In this document: positions 11,731 to 22,975 of the stretch, one piece after another
How the letters are laid out: every line of letters starts with the position of its first letter
How positions within the stretch are numbered: the first letter of the stretch is position 1
Assembly: GCA_936450465.1 (NCBI GenBank)
Contig: OW388299.1
Coordinates: 40,683,548-40,747,547, forward strand
Source of the DNA: Gibbula magus
Taxonomy: Eukaryota > Mollusca > Gastropoda > Trochida > Trochidae
Direction of reading: 5' to 3'
DNA length: 64,000 nt
Translations under genes and position numbers: made by a program
The notes under the pieces: model-generated
Database searches by the model: none
Seen by the model: the letters and a program-made list of their open reading frames with translations, nothing else
What the model was told of the DNA's origin: nothing

Positions 11731-12589
11731 TAATGATAATGTAAAACAATGTACAAATCATCGCATTGTTTCTTTACGAAGGAAAGTGAACATTCACAAC
11801 ATTTTAATTTTGTCAGACATCCAATAGAGATAAAACAAATACACGTTCATTAAACAATGGGCCAGATTTTAGGTTAGATTAGCATGGAACAATTTTTATT
11901 TCAGAAAATACAGAATACAGTTTAAAACAACCCTTGATTATCAATACGAAAATAGATTTGAAACAATGAAAATATTATTTTTGAAATTGAACTAGAAGGA
12001 AGGAAACTTGATAGAACAATGAACAAAGAACCATTGTTATAAACTGACGTTATCTTCCATTGTTTGTAACCTCTTCCATTCCGCATCTTCCTGTTTACTT
12101 TATTTTTGAAATATGAAGATTTCAAACAATGAAAATACTTTTTGGGAATTTGAACTAGAAGGAAGGAAGCTTGACTTGAGGACAATAACCATTGTTTAAA
12201 ATGTATGTATATCTATCATTGTAGGTGCCCTCTCTTCCATCCCATTTCATTCTTTATACTTTATGTTTGAAATATGAAGTTTGACGGAGTTTGAATTAAG
12301 GTAAGGCTATATTTCAAAATATTTGATGACTTTAAATATGTATCATATGTCTCAAATGATGTTTGAAGTTTCAAAAAAAGTTTAAACATTTCCCTTCATC
12401 ACAGTATATTTTATTACACTCAAATTAAAACTAGATCTAATGTTATAGTCCAATGAGTCATCTGGGATACTAAAATCCGTCGTAATGATGGGACGTATAA
12501 CATTACATCTTTATTTAGTTTTAATCAGATTGATTTTATAAACGTATAATTAATCAAATTATTTCCTGGCATACACGTTTTAATTTTTA
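11731..12589. other. No gene seen; short local repeats
   Basis: AT-rich. A diverged direct repeat of about 180 bp (TTTGAAACAATGAAAATA...GAACTAGAAGGAAGGAA) recurs at about 11957, 12120 and 12280. No coding frame supported. Confidence 0.5.
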
Positions 12590-13700
12590 TTAGCCCATCA
12601 GGCCTGAATGACCAGGTTGGCTTATTGCATGGGCTGTCGTCCGTGGTCTATGGTCCTTACGCTTTTCACATTGTCTACTTCTCCTCGTGAATCGCTAAAC
12701 CCCCAAAGCTAAAGTACCATGTACCTAGGAGTCAAAGTCTGTACATTTGGTACATAGGGGTATGTGTATTTGTTCTCTTCAAGTCGACAGTATTCCTTTA
12801 AAGGGGCAGTAGCACGTTTTTTCGCTCAAAGAAGTTGATGAAATATATTTGAAAAATAATGTCACCAAAAGTAAAACAACCTTTTCTCTTCGAAAAATCA
12901 AGTTTAAACATGAGCGTACATGATTCTGTAAAGCCGTGGGAATCGTTTTTGTCATTCCAAATAATAAATTGTGTTCACAATAAAATGGCCGCCATGCAAT
13001 TTTTGCTTTATAGGTAACATCTTTATTAGCACTACGGATAACTGGTTTGTGTAATAAGAGCTTTTACCCTCTAAAGTTAATTTCAAAGAAATAAACTATT
13101 ATTATAAGTGGGAAATTTGAAAAAATAAATTTTGCAAAAAACTTGCTACTGCCCCTTTAAGTACAGCAAGTTTAGATGAAAATATTCTCATCAGTCATCC
13201 GTAAATATTTCACGTTTTCAACTTTTTATACTGAACCGCTTCACCTCCAAAGCTTGAATTTTGTAGGAAGGTACCTTGCACCTGAGGGATCAAAGTTTGT
13301 ACATTTGGACCTCATCCTCTTCAAATACGGGCGTGGCAGGCAAGCAATTTTACCGAGACATTAAACTACTTATTCTCCGAAACCAGTTGACACGGGAACC
13401 TGTAACTTTACCAGATTACCAGTTTTATGACAAGAGGATATAATTTGTACATTTGGACCTGACCTCCACCCTATAATATTGGCGTGGCAGGGGCTGAACC
13501 CTAATATATTTAAACAACTTCTTCTAAAAAATGTGGCTGAAGCATTTACTCACTTACTCAATCTTCACCAAAATCATTTGATACAGAAAGCTAAGATTTT
13601 CAAAAGAACAGTTTTATATTATGTTCTTTTTCTTATTTTTTTATTAAGGGGAAACGATCATGCACGAGTTATTGCCCTTGCAAATGAAAATTGAAGAGAA
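12590..13700 (+). repeat. Interspersed repeat interrupted by a TTAA MITE
   Basis: Starts TAGCCCATCAGGCCTGAATG and continues with CAAAGTCTGTACATTTGG, CGTGGCAGGCAAGCAATTTT and related words. A minus-strand relative at 55430-55773 ends AGGCCTGATGGGCTA. The MITE at 12798-13160 splits it. The 13630-13690 section also matches 35930-36000 (AAGGGGAAACGATC, TGCCCTTGCAA). Confidence 0.6.
12798..13160. mobile_element. TTAA-flanked MITE, copy 1 (363 bp)
   Basis: TTAA at both ends, then inverted AGGGGCAGTAGCACGTTTTTT against AAAAAACTTGCTACTGCCCCT. TTAA targets are typical of piggyBac-type transposases. The second copy, 28392-28754, has the same span. Confidence 0.85.
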
Positions 13701-14050
13701 GTAAGCCGCTTTCTGACTATTTTTACGCGAATTACATGGAATAGAACGGGTAATAAAGAAGTTATTACACTCGAAAGTGTGTCATATGACTTTTACAAAC
13801 TTGTGCGAATTTGCACACAACATTTCAGCTCTCTAGACCTTTTGGTACTGGAGAACAAGATGAAAATAAGTGTTTATGGTTATGACCCCTGTGAGGGGAA
13901 GGGGGTGGGGGAAGTAGCTGCTCACAAATTTCCTTATGAAAAATTTACATTTTGAACTTTATACATTGTTTAAAGTCTAATGAGCTGAAAAATCAAAAGG
14001 CTCTAATTTTTCATTCCTTTCACAACTTTCACTCATCTATAACTGTATGT
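13701..14050. repeat. Repeat fragments upstream of the TRIM gene
   Basis: 13700-13805 matches 60540-60620 (GGGTAATAAAGAAGTTATTACACTC, GTGTGTCATATGACTTTTAC). 13820-13900 resembles one unit of the 145-bp repeat at 50195-50915 (CATTTCAGCTCTCTAGA, GGTTATGACCCC). Confidence 0.6.
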
Positions 14051-14063
14051 TTAATTCTTTCAG

Positions 14064-16827
14064 ATGGCGACTGCCCAGAAACTAACTGACCATTTCCTGA
14101 CCTGCACCATCTGTCAGGATGTCTTCACTGACCCGTCCACTCTGGCTTGTGGTCACTCCTTCTGTGGTCAGTGTATTGTCAGTTTCACCAAAACCAAAGC
14201 TGATGCCATCAAGTCCAAGTCCATCCCATGTCCGTTCTGCCGGAGACTGACGAGCGTACCCGATCCTTCCCGACCCGTGGAGGAGTGGGCGGGGCAGATG
14301 AGTTCAACCCTCCTACTCAAGGGTCTCCTCGACACTGTTGGTCCTGGTGCTAAAGGTAAGCTGATAGACCTACACAGCCAAAGCGATATTTGTATCAATG
14401 CATAATTTCAGACGAATGCTCAGTTTAAAACGTCGCTGATTCGTTTAGGATTCACTATTGCCAGGCAACTCAATTTGAAAGAAATTAGTTGAGTAACCTA
14501 TTTGGGAGAGAAACATAGATACAGTACGACAGGAGGCACAATATGCATTGATATTTATATTTATTAAGAACATCTTAACGAAATATCAAATCTATTGACG
14601 ACACACAACATTCTCAAGTTTCTTTTACAAAATAGGTATTGATACTTAAGGTGGACCACAGGCCAAGTTTAGCGGAAATAAATTCCCCAACAGAGATGAC
14701 CGACCAGTTTCCCCTGTTCTCATTCACTCCATATTCCTGAAGTTCAAAGTGGGAATGGAGGCGAAGAACGGTTCGAAAGGCAGTGTGGAACGCTTAAAAA
14801 GTTTGATTCAATATATTTTACCTCAGTAATTGTGCTATTAAATGTTGGAATAAGGAGATCATACCCCTATGTACAAATGGATGTCTAGTTTGAATTTTTA
14901 CAACATTCAACTTTGACATTTGAGCCGAGAGAAACACACTGCCAACCTTTGCTCACTTCGTTCCCACATAGGGAAAACTGATAGTTCATCTATGTTGAAG
15001 AATAAAGTTGCGCTCGAAATGGCCTGTGGGTGGACTGACAGAGACACACTTATCTATCATTAATGAATTGCTCCTGGAATCTTTGACATTATCTTATATA
15101 TACTGAAAATGCAAATATGAAGTGAAGTGAAGTTGTTTGATATATCTGAACATATTTGTTTTGCAGACACAACCAACTGTAACTGGTGTCATGAAGAAGG
15201 GGAGACAACTCCAGCAGTAAGTTGGTGTTCTGTCTGTGATGTCTCTCTCTGTTCGAATTGTCTCAAGGCCCACAGTCGGAGTCCTTCCACTCGACATCAC
15301 GACGTGTCTGATATGACCGATGAGGTCAAGGTCAAGAGGAGGTCAAAGGTAACATGTCACGAGCACAAGGAAGAGTTTGTGAAGTTCTTCTGCAAAAATT
15401 GCAGGAGGACCTTGTGTCAGTCCTGCTGCATCCTCTACCACCGGAAGTGTGAGTCGGTCGTGTCTCTGGAGTCCATGGTGCCGGAAATGAGAAGCTCTCT
15501 GGAGGCGAGGAAGGAAACACTGATGGAGAAATCCAGAAATAAGGATAAACAACTAGAGTCACTCAAATCCAGATGCAATGAAGTAGATGATACCAAATCA
15601 TCTATCCAGTCTCATATTCGATCTACAGCACAGAGAGTTATTCAAAATGCGAAGAGGAAGGAGAAGAAAGTACTTGATAAACTCAATGAAGTCACCGAGA
15701 AACAGTTGGATGAACTAAAAGCAGGTATCAAGACTGTAGACATGGCTAGAAACATCTACAGACAACAGTCCGAGTTGATAGATCAGGCTCTGAACTCTGA
15801 GAGCGAGATGGACATGTATGATCTGTACCAGTCAAGAGAGTCTGAGGCTGCAGAGTCTGTGGGAGACGTGAAGAGAGGAACGAGGACCAGGATAGAGTTC
15901 TTACAGGATATGGACAGACTGGACAGAGTACTGAGCGAGCTGTCACTGGGGGAGATTCAAGTCTTTGATGAATTTGATCTGGATACAGAGTCTACACCTG
16001 TACTCAGCCACACTGTTGACTGCAGAACCAAGGAGGATCAAGATAATCCAAATATTGAAGGTATCTTGAGTGTGGACGTCAAGGGATCAGATACACTCAT
16101 TGTTGCTGATTTTAGTAACAAATGTATCAAATCGTTCTACAAGAGAAACAATCAACAACATTACAGCCGACTGATAATGCAGAGTGGGCCAGGGTTTATT
16201 ACCAAGTTGGAAGACAACAAGATAGCTGTCACCCTCCCTGACTCTAAACAAATAGCGGTAGTTTCAGTGACCCCTGACCTGACCCTCAACTCTACTATAA
16301 CAACACAGAAGCAATACGGGAGTCTGACTGCACTGACACCAACAACACTGACAGCAGGTTCTATCTATCCTCCCTGTGTAGATATCCTAGATAGGAGTGG
16401 GAACGTGATGCGCTATATCAACTCAATACACAATGGAAAGAAGATCATACAGACACCATACGACCTCTGTACCACAAGACAAGGGAATATCCTGATATCT
16501 GACTATGGGATCAAGTCTGTCGTGTGTGTGACTCCCCAGGGAGAGATGGTGTTCAACTACTCACCTACAGGAGACAGAGCACTCGAGTTTCCTGGGGGCA
16601 TCACCAGCACTGCTGCAGGACACATACTCGTGGTGGATTGTGATGGGCACAAGGTGATACAGCTGAGTGAGTCTGGAGAGTTTGTGAGAGACATACTGAC
16701 ATCAAAGGATGGAATCAATAGACCATTTATTATAGACTATAGCGACAAAGGAAGAATCTATGTCACGCAGTTGAGTGAGGATGATGGTACGACCGTTAAA
16801 GTGTTCACATTGAGGCCATGTATCTAG
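14064..16827 (+). CDS. TRIM-like protein: RING, two B-boxes, coiled coil, NHL-like repeats
   Basis: Two coding exons. Exon 1 is 14064-14355 (donor AAAG|GTAAGC) and exon 2 is 15167-16827 (acceptor TTGTTTTGCAG). Joining them in phase 1 gives 650 aa. Residues 1-65 form a C3HC4 RING (C14, C17, C29, H31, C34, C37, C56, C59), as in E3 ubiquitin ligases. Exon 2 opens with a B-box-1-like zinc cluster (CNWCHEEGE...CSVC...CSNC), then a B-box 2 (CHEHKEEFVKFFCKNC), a Lys/Glu-rich coiled coil and a C-terminal beta-propeller-like region with NHL-type repeats such as GNILISDYGIKSVVCV and GHILVVDCDGHKVIQL. The order resembles TRIM2/3/71-type proteins, without an obvious filamin domain. The ATG directly follows a splice acceptor (TTCTTTCAG|ATG), so a noncoding 5' exon probably lies upstream. 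An AATAAA lies at 16908-16913 and another at 17422-17427. Ubiquitin ligase activity is inferred from family; the substrate is unknown. Confidence 0.9.
14356..15166 (+). other. Intron of the TRIM-like gene
   Basis: 811-bp intron from GTAAGC to TTTGCAG. No other gene is seen inside it. Confidence 0.85.
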
Positions 16828-16980
16828 CACAATGAACAATTAGGTGCTTAACTATAAAAGTATTACCTGATTTGATTTGAATATATAACTATAGTGCATC
16901 TTATGACAATAAATGTCCTGTACCGAGACTGGAGAGAAAGAAAACTTCGTTATTGTCTCGGTAATAACATGTGTTCATCC

Positions 16981-17106
16981 TTTGTCATGTTCTCGTGTCA
17001 TGTTCTTGTGTCATGTTCTTGTGTCATATTCTCGTGTCATGTTCTTGTGTCATGTTCTTGTGTTATGTTCTTGTGTCATATTCTCGTGTCATGTTCTTGT
17101 GTCACC
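16981..17106 (+). repeat. 13-bp minisatellite in the TRIM 3' flank, about 9 units
   Basis: Unit TCATGTTCTTGTG. Every fourth unit is the variant TCATATTCTCGTG, giving a 52-bp higher-order period. Lies between two AATAAA signals, so it may be in a long 3' UTR. Confidence 0.85.
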
Positions 17107-17493
17107 CAAGCAAGAAATTCGTTACAAAAGGTACTGCCTTTGCTGTATGAGCATATAAGCTTATTGTTCCAATTCAGATTATTTGTGCAAATATCAATAC
17201 GTTCATACCATGCTTTTTCTTGCCCCTGTAGATTTAATTTGTATAAAAAGGGATCCTCAAGATATAAATCTTGTAGTTCTAGATATCAAGTATTTGATTT
17301 TTGTTTTCTTCATAGATATTTGTATATAACCAAAGAACTGTGTAAAGTACACATTTATATAGTTTTATGATTATTTATGGTTTTTATGCTTAAAGTTGGT
17401 TTGTATATATGCTTCAACTAAAATAAAATATGTTTTATGTGGTGTCTTATGACTTTTTAACTTATTTCTTTATTTCAATAACATCAAAGTTGC

Positions 17494-17797
17494 AGCCGAA
17501 GCTCGAATGTTTCACCGCAATGCATAGCCACATCTGTGGTCTGTGGTTCGAGTCCCGCCAGGGGCACAGCAACTTTGTCTGCAGTAGAAAACTGTTCTAC
17601 ACGCAGTAAGGTTTGGGTGCAATGCTACACTGAATTTCAGTGTAGTAACACCCATGGTTCACTAGTTCCAGCCGATGCTCGCAGGTTTCACCGCAATTCA
17701 TAGCCACATGGCATTGCGGGTTTTCTTCCTGCCATAATACTAGCAGCAGCGATATAAGTGAATACTCTTGAAAGCCCAACTCACCTCACCTCACCTC
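17494..17797 (+). mobile_element. tRNA-derived SINE (CACCT-tailed family), rearranged copy
   Basis: B box GGTTCGAGTCCCGCCAGGGGC, body CAACTTTGTCTGCAG and ATGCTACACTGAATTTCAG, and a 3' end with (CACCT) repeats. The first 40 bp are a displaced copy of an internal section (TTTCACCGCAATGCATAGCC) in place of the tRNA A box. Confidence 0.85.
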
Positions 17798-17819
17798 AAA
17801 CGTAAAACCCGTACCTTAC

Positions 17820-18828
17820 CATCATCTTGATCTGATGACTGCTCCGTATTGATCATGCCTTTCACTTCTTTCGCTCCAGCCAATCAGTGACGAGCCTATG
17901 ATCTGAGTCGTCAGACCTATTTGATATCTAGGCGGAGTTGTGATTGGTTAAATTTAAGGTCAGTACTGACATGATCCCTTGGGAGCAGTACTTATCAGAT
18001 AAAGAATGTGGCGAGTTACGATTGTAGATTTTAGTGAGATTGGCAGAGATGTTTCAGCAGCAATATGAATTCATGACTTTACTGATAATTTATCAAAAAA
18101 AATTTACAGAACAGAAAAAAATGTCAAACTTGACAGTGGGACAGACACTTTTGCACATTATTTTTAAAATTAAAAAATCCTGCAAATAATTATGATTTAT
18201 GATTGATTAACGCTTATATGCTGTAGAATAAATGTGTCTTTATCATTTTGGATAAACTAGTGGAGTAACAATATGCCCCCAAACATGTTTTATATTAATT
18301 TCATAGATATGTTATCAAATTAAAGTCTGATTGAAGTTCTCTTTCCATAAAGTTCCTGTTTCTTTTAGCAGTTAAGTTAATTCATGTTTTAAAAGATAGT
18401 ATTGATAATGTTGTCATACTAAATATATTAGGCTCCAGCGTAAATAAATCAAACGTTGAGTGTAATACAAAGTCTACAAGTTCATATTACCTTTGGGACA
18501 CCCAGTACATATGTTATGTGACAATATCATGCATAACACTGTTCAAAAGCTACGACACAATATAGTTAAACATGCCGGTGCATGACAGCTAGAAACGCTG
18601 CATTAATTCATAATGGTAGGTCCGAAACAGAGAGGATCAAAGATAGCGATCATACATTGTGTCTTAGAACATATTGAACACTAGAAAACACTAGCAAGGT
18701 GTAGATAAAATAATCTTCTGATGGGTTATTTGGAGAAGGTGTTTGAGGGGCATTTAGAAGTGGCATACAAAAGAAGATTTCTCGATAACAACCTCTGTAA
18801 GGTTAAAATACACGACGTTTCAGAGTAT
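17820..18828. other. No recognisable feature
   Basis: AT-rich intergenic sequence; no gene or clear repeat supported. Confidence 0.5.
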
Positions 18829-18831
18829 ATA

Positions 18832-20375
18832 CACTAAACGCCAAAAGAAACGTTACCTCATTTTTTTTTTAATAATTTTTTAAGTATCACAGATATTTGA
18901 GAAACGAATGGTTCAAAAGAAAGCTGAATAACGTAGCTTTATGCTAACAACACGTTTAAAAATCCTGATGGATTCATATTGTGGCAAAATGCAGCTTGTT
19001 TAAGAAGTTTAAAATTGTCCGGATTTCAACCAGGCTGGTAGTAACCAATAAATGTGATTTAGATGTCCAGAAGAAGTTGAAAGTAAACTTTTACGTTTGT
19101 GACTAGACAAAAAGGTTGTATGCTTTACATCATAACCCCTCAACGATGAAAATACTGTTATTGAGTAAGTTTAAGTGTGAAACTTATGAAATATATTTTT
19201 CTAGTCATTAAATATATTTTCTCATAATTTACCTTAGTGAAAACGAGTTTACTGTGTTGTCAAATGACTTAATAGTATTTAGGAACACAGACGATTATTT
19301 ATGTTAACATTTTTGCTTGAAAATGAAAACTTTACATTTTTTTGTATATCACCCAAACGCATTATCACTCAAATGTAGCAAAATTCAAACAGTATTTGCA
19401 TGAACTGAATGCTTCTACAGGGTATAAAGGGTGCCTACTTTGCATTATATGGCACACATGTACGAAATCATTCCCCGATTGACCAGTGGAGAAAGAGAAA
19501 AAGCTCTGGGGATGTTGCAGCTTGGGTCGACCAACAACGATGTTGCCAATGCCTTTGGATCTCACCGTATGACCATCATTAGGCCTATCATGTCTATCAG
19601 GCCTATCAGCGGTGACTCCGGAGTCGTATAATGGTCATACAGTGACATCCAAAGACATTGGCAACATCGTTGTTGGTTGACCCAAGCTGCAACATCCCCA
19701 GAGCTCTTTCTCTTTCTCCACTGGTCAATCGCGGCATGATTTCGTACATGTGTGCCATATAATGCAAAGAAGGCACCTTTTATACCCTGTAGAAGCATTA
19801 AGTTCATGCAAATGCTGCTTGAATTTTGCTACATTGAGTGATAATGCGTTTGGGTGATAGACAAAAAAAATGAAAAGTTTTCATTTTCAAGCAAAAATGT
19901 TCACATAAATAATCGTCTGTGTTCCTAAATACTATTAAGTCATTTGACAACACAGTAAACTCGTTTTCACTAAGGTAAATTACGAGAAAAATCTTTAATG
20001 ACTAGAAAAATATATTTCATAACTTTCACACTTAAACTTACTCAATAAGAGTATTTTCATCGTTGAGGGGTTATGATGTTATGCATACAACCTTTTTGTC
20101 TGGTCACAAACGTAGAAGTTTACTTTCAACTTCTTCTGGACATCTAAATCACATTTATTGGTTACTACCAGCCTGGTTGAAAACCGGACAATTTTAAACT
20201 TCTTTAACAAGCTGCATTTTGCCACAATATGAATCCATCAGGATTTTTAAACGTGTTGTTAGCATAAAGCTACGTTATTCAGCTTTCTTTTGAACCATTC
20301 ATTTCTCAAATAGCTGTGATACTTAAAAAGTTATTAAGAAAAGAAATGAGGTAACGTTTCTTTTGGCGTTTCGTG
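18832..20375. mobile_element. 1.54-kb palindrome of two mariner/Tc1-like 5' halves
   Basis: Flanked by TA on both sides (18830-18831 and 20376-20377). Outer ends CACTAAACGCCAAAAGAAACG and CGTTTCTTTTGGCGTTTCGTG are inverted copies. The left arm (18832-19580) and right arm (19628-20375) are near-identical inverted repeats with only small differences, around a spacer of about 47 bp. Each arm encodes, outward to inward, the start of a Tc1/mariner transposase with a helix-turn-helix region (PRLTSGEREKALGMLQLGST on the left, + strand from about 19449). The catalytic DDE part is absent. Such a head-to-head product fits an abnormal transposition or repair event. Confidence 0.9.
19449..19631 (+). pseudogene. 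Truncated mariner/Tc1 transposase N terminus (left arm)
   Basis: Reads MYEIIPRLTSGEREKAL then GMLQLGSTNNDVANAFGSHR, a paired-like helix-turn-helix start. The frame runs into the palindrome centre and loses the family sequence. The minus-strand right arm carries the matching MYEIMPRLTSGERERAL version. Neither can make a functional transposase. Confidence 0.8.
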
Positions 20376-20703
20376 TACTCACTCCTTCATAAGGAGGAAT
20401 GCTTTTTTGAGAAGACGTGGATCTGGATTGAATATCTAAATTCTACCAAAAAATAACTTGTATATGTCGTGTCCAATCCTCGGACATGGCCATTTGAGTT
20501 TGGACAAGAGATTTGCCCATACGTATTAAACAAATATACATTATCACTTTGCCTAAGCAGCTTTAGAAAAAAGTATCAACACATCCTTCTCCAACAAGGT
20601 ATTGTATCGAGTCTACTTTAGTCCCCTCTTTGTCTTAACAACTTTTGGTTAGTATTGCTAATTAGAAATACATGCCGTACATGTCCCCTCAGAGTAAGGC
20701 AAC

Positions 20704-20905
20704 TGGCCCTGTGGTCGTGTGGTAAGCTGTTGTAACGGTCAGTGATGGCGATAGTTGCCTTACTCTAAGGGCGTGGGTTCAAATCCCGCAAGGGACTCAA
20801 CCCAAAAACTTACATGAATGTGTACTTTGGAAGGTAGTTTTATCCCAATGTAACCATGTTATATTTATTCACTATTTAAATGGCATGTATTTCTAATGCA
20901 TTCAG
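20704..20905 (+). mobile_element. tRNA-like SINE, copy 1 of a tandem pair
   Basis: Head TGTGGTCGTGTGGTAAGC and B box GGGTTCAAATCCC with a long insertion between, then TTTATCCCAATGTAACCATG. The same order recurs at 20987-21160. The long central insertion recalls a Ser/Leu-type tRNA ancestor. Confidence 0.6.
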
Positions 20906-20986
20906 CGTTGGGATCGGCACCAATTTACATCTATCAGAGGGGTACTGAATGTAAAATTTGTTTAGCTATTGATTGTTGGACCTCGA

Positions 20987-21160
20987 TATTGTCAAACCCT
21001 GTGGTAAGCTGTCGACCAGTATGATCAGTGCTGGTGATAGTTGCCTTACTCTGAGGGTGCGGGTTCGAATTCTGCAAGAGGCTCGGCCAAAAAAATACAA
21101 GAATTTGTACTATGAATGTAGTGTTATCCCAAATGTAATCATGTTATATTATTGCTAATG
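20987..21160 (+). mobile_element. tRNA-like SINE, copy 2 of a tandem pair
   Basis: CCCTGTGGTAAGCTGTCGAC, ATAGTTGCCTTACTCTGAGG, B box GGGTTCGAATTC, then TTATCCCAAATGTAATCATG. Diverged from the copy at 20704. Confidence 0.6.
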
Positions 21161-21722
21161 CTGGATTTCTTATAGCTAAATATACATCCGGGAACTGCCA
21201 AAATTGTTGGCAAGTTATTTATAGCAATATGCGAGGCAATAGTTGGTTGGATAATCAGGGGTTATTATTGAGTAACTTTGCGGAAAACAAAACCCTGGTG
21301 AAGCAAAATGGTATTATCATTGATTTTCTGTGTTATCATTAAATCTAATGCAATAGTAATAACTTTACCAAAAAAATGTATCAATAAATAAGCATAAAAA
21401 CAGGTTTCAAAATTGATATAGATACAATGTAACAATCACCATACCAAGACTTCTACAGTAGATTTTATAGCATTCGTATTGCATAAGTATTGCCGAACAC
21501 ATGGCAGATGATGTAGATGTGTGCATTTTTATATATGTTTTTTAAAATGGAACACATAAATCTGGACATAGATGGCCAAATATATATCTCTTTGAAACGG
21601 GACGGATGATGTTCGTGATATTTTAAATGAAATAGGGAGTATCAAGATTTCCTTTTGGAAAAAAGATCAAACTGCAAACTGACTTCAGAGAAATAGAATG
21701 CAACTTGATGTCGTGTTTGTAA
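21161..21722. other. No recognisable feature
   Basis: AT-rich; no gene or repeat structure seen. Confidence 0.5.
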
Positions 21723-22138
21723 CATCCTCGGTTACCCATGGTTTTATATATGCTCTGTTACTCTCCACTATATCACAGTGGAGAGTAACGGAGCTTATAT
21801 AAAGGTGAGGTGAGGTGAGTTGGGGTTAACTCGTTTTCAAGAGTATTTCACTTATATCACGGCTGCTAGTATTATGGCAGGGAATAGCCCGCAACGCCAC
21901 GTGGCTATGCATTGCGGTGAAACCTGCGAGCAACGACTGGAACCAGCGAACCATGGGTGGTACTGCGCTGAAATTCAGTGTAGCATTGCACCCAAACCTA
22001 GAACAGTTCTCTACTGCAGACAAAGTTGCCGTGCCCCTGGCGGGATTCGAACCACGGACCTCTTGATCCGAAGCCGAACGCGCTAACCACTGCGCTATCC
22101 CGCCCCAGCTTATATAAAACCATGGGTAACCGAGGATG
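21723..22138. mobile_element. Short hAT-like MITE split by a SINE
   Basis: Ends CATCCTCGGTTACCCATGG and CCATGGGTAACCGAGGATG match 9184-9618 but the internal part is deleted. Flanks TGTTTGTAA and TGTTTATAA are near-matching 9-mers. A SINE interrupts the right arm at 21804-22106. Confidence 0.8.
21804..22106 (-). mobile_element. tRNA-derived SINE, full-length reference copy
   Basis: On minus: head GGCGGGATAGCGCAGTGGTT (A box), GATCAAGAGGTCC, B box GGTTCGAATCCCGCC, body with CAACTTTGTCTGCAG and TTTCACCGCAATGCATAGCC, and a (CACCT) tail. A 12-bp target duplication AGCTTATATAAA lies at 21792-21803 and 22107-22118. The best-preserved member of the family in the window. Confidence 0.92.
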
Positions 22139-22139
22139 T

Positions 22140-22815
22140 GTTTATAATTGCAAATGTAGGGTAAGCGGGTAGTACCATCTTTGTACCAGTGTCTCCGGAG
22201 TTGTAAGATGCACCATTCTGAGAGGCCTGGTAGGCTTACAACATGTTGTCCAGCGTCCATCCATCAGTGAAATCTTGGCTTTTAAAACCTGTCGCAAGGG
22301 CGAATATGAATTTCTTGTAAATGCATATATTGCCTGATGCATGCGAAAGATGCAGACTGCGTAGCTATGGCCTAAATACGTAAAGCCAGGGCTCATTTCT
22401 TGTGGCGCTGGTTTAACAACAAACACCTATTTCAACATCATAGACCTCTTTATTCATGTTCAGTTCCCTCACATGGTGTACGTTCAGTATCATTCATACA
22501 TAACAAAATATGAAGCAAATAAACTGTACAAATATACAGATAAATACATCTTGCACTATACACTTAACAACATGTTTATGTACAAAATGATCATACATAT
22601 TCACAAATATAAGAAATTCATTATTCTTATTTCAAACCCCCTCAATGCAACCTGTATTGGAATATGTATCGGTAAGCAAAGCTATATCTAACTAGAACAT
22701 CTTGGATAGAAATGACGAAACTCCTCCACATTTCCATTTCATTCCTCCTGCCTCTCAGGTAGACTTAAATATCCCCCCATCACATTTTGAAGAAACCTTT
22801 GAGCTAGAATCTAAA
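22140..22815. other. No gene seen
   Basis: No coding or RNA signal supported; the small open frames are unsupported. Confidence 0.45.
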
Positions 22816-22975
22816 TGAATTTGCTCATCTAATGTGTGTTGCTCAGCAGTCTGACTCAAATGTAGCAAAATTCAAACAGTATTTGCATGAACTGAATGCT
22901 TCTACGGGGTATAAAGGGTGCCTACTTTGCATTATATGAATTTGCTCATCTAATGTTTATTGCTCAACAGTCTGA
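22816..22975 (+). repeat. Direct duplication flanking an 82-bp mariner piece
   Basis: TGAATTTGCTCATCTAATGT...CAGTCTGA occurs at 22816-22856 and again at 22938-22975. Between them, 22857-22938 is an 82-bp copy of 19371-19452 with one mismatch. Confidence 0.85.

Noticed and set aside
15332..15946. Minus frames inside TRIM exon 2
   Set aside because: Shadows of the coding strand.
16894..17370. 158-codon + frame after the TRIM gene
   Set aside because: Driven by the 13-bp minisatellite (SCHVLVSC words), in the TRIM 3' flank.
22020..22103. tRNA gene on minus
   Set aside because: It is the head of a SINE with target duplications and several family copies in the window.
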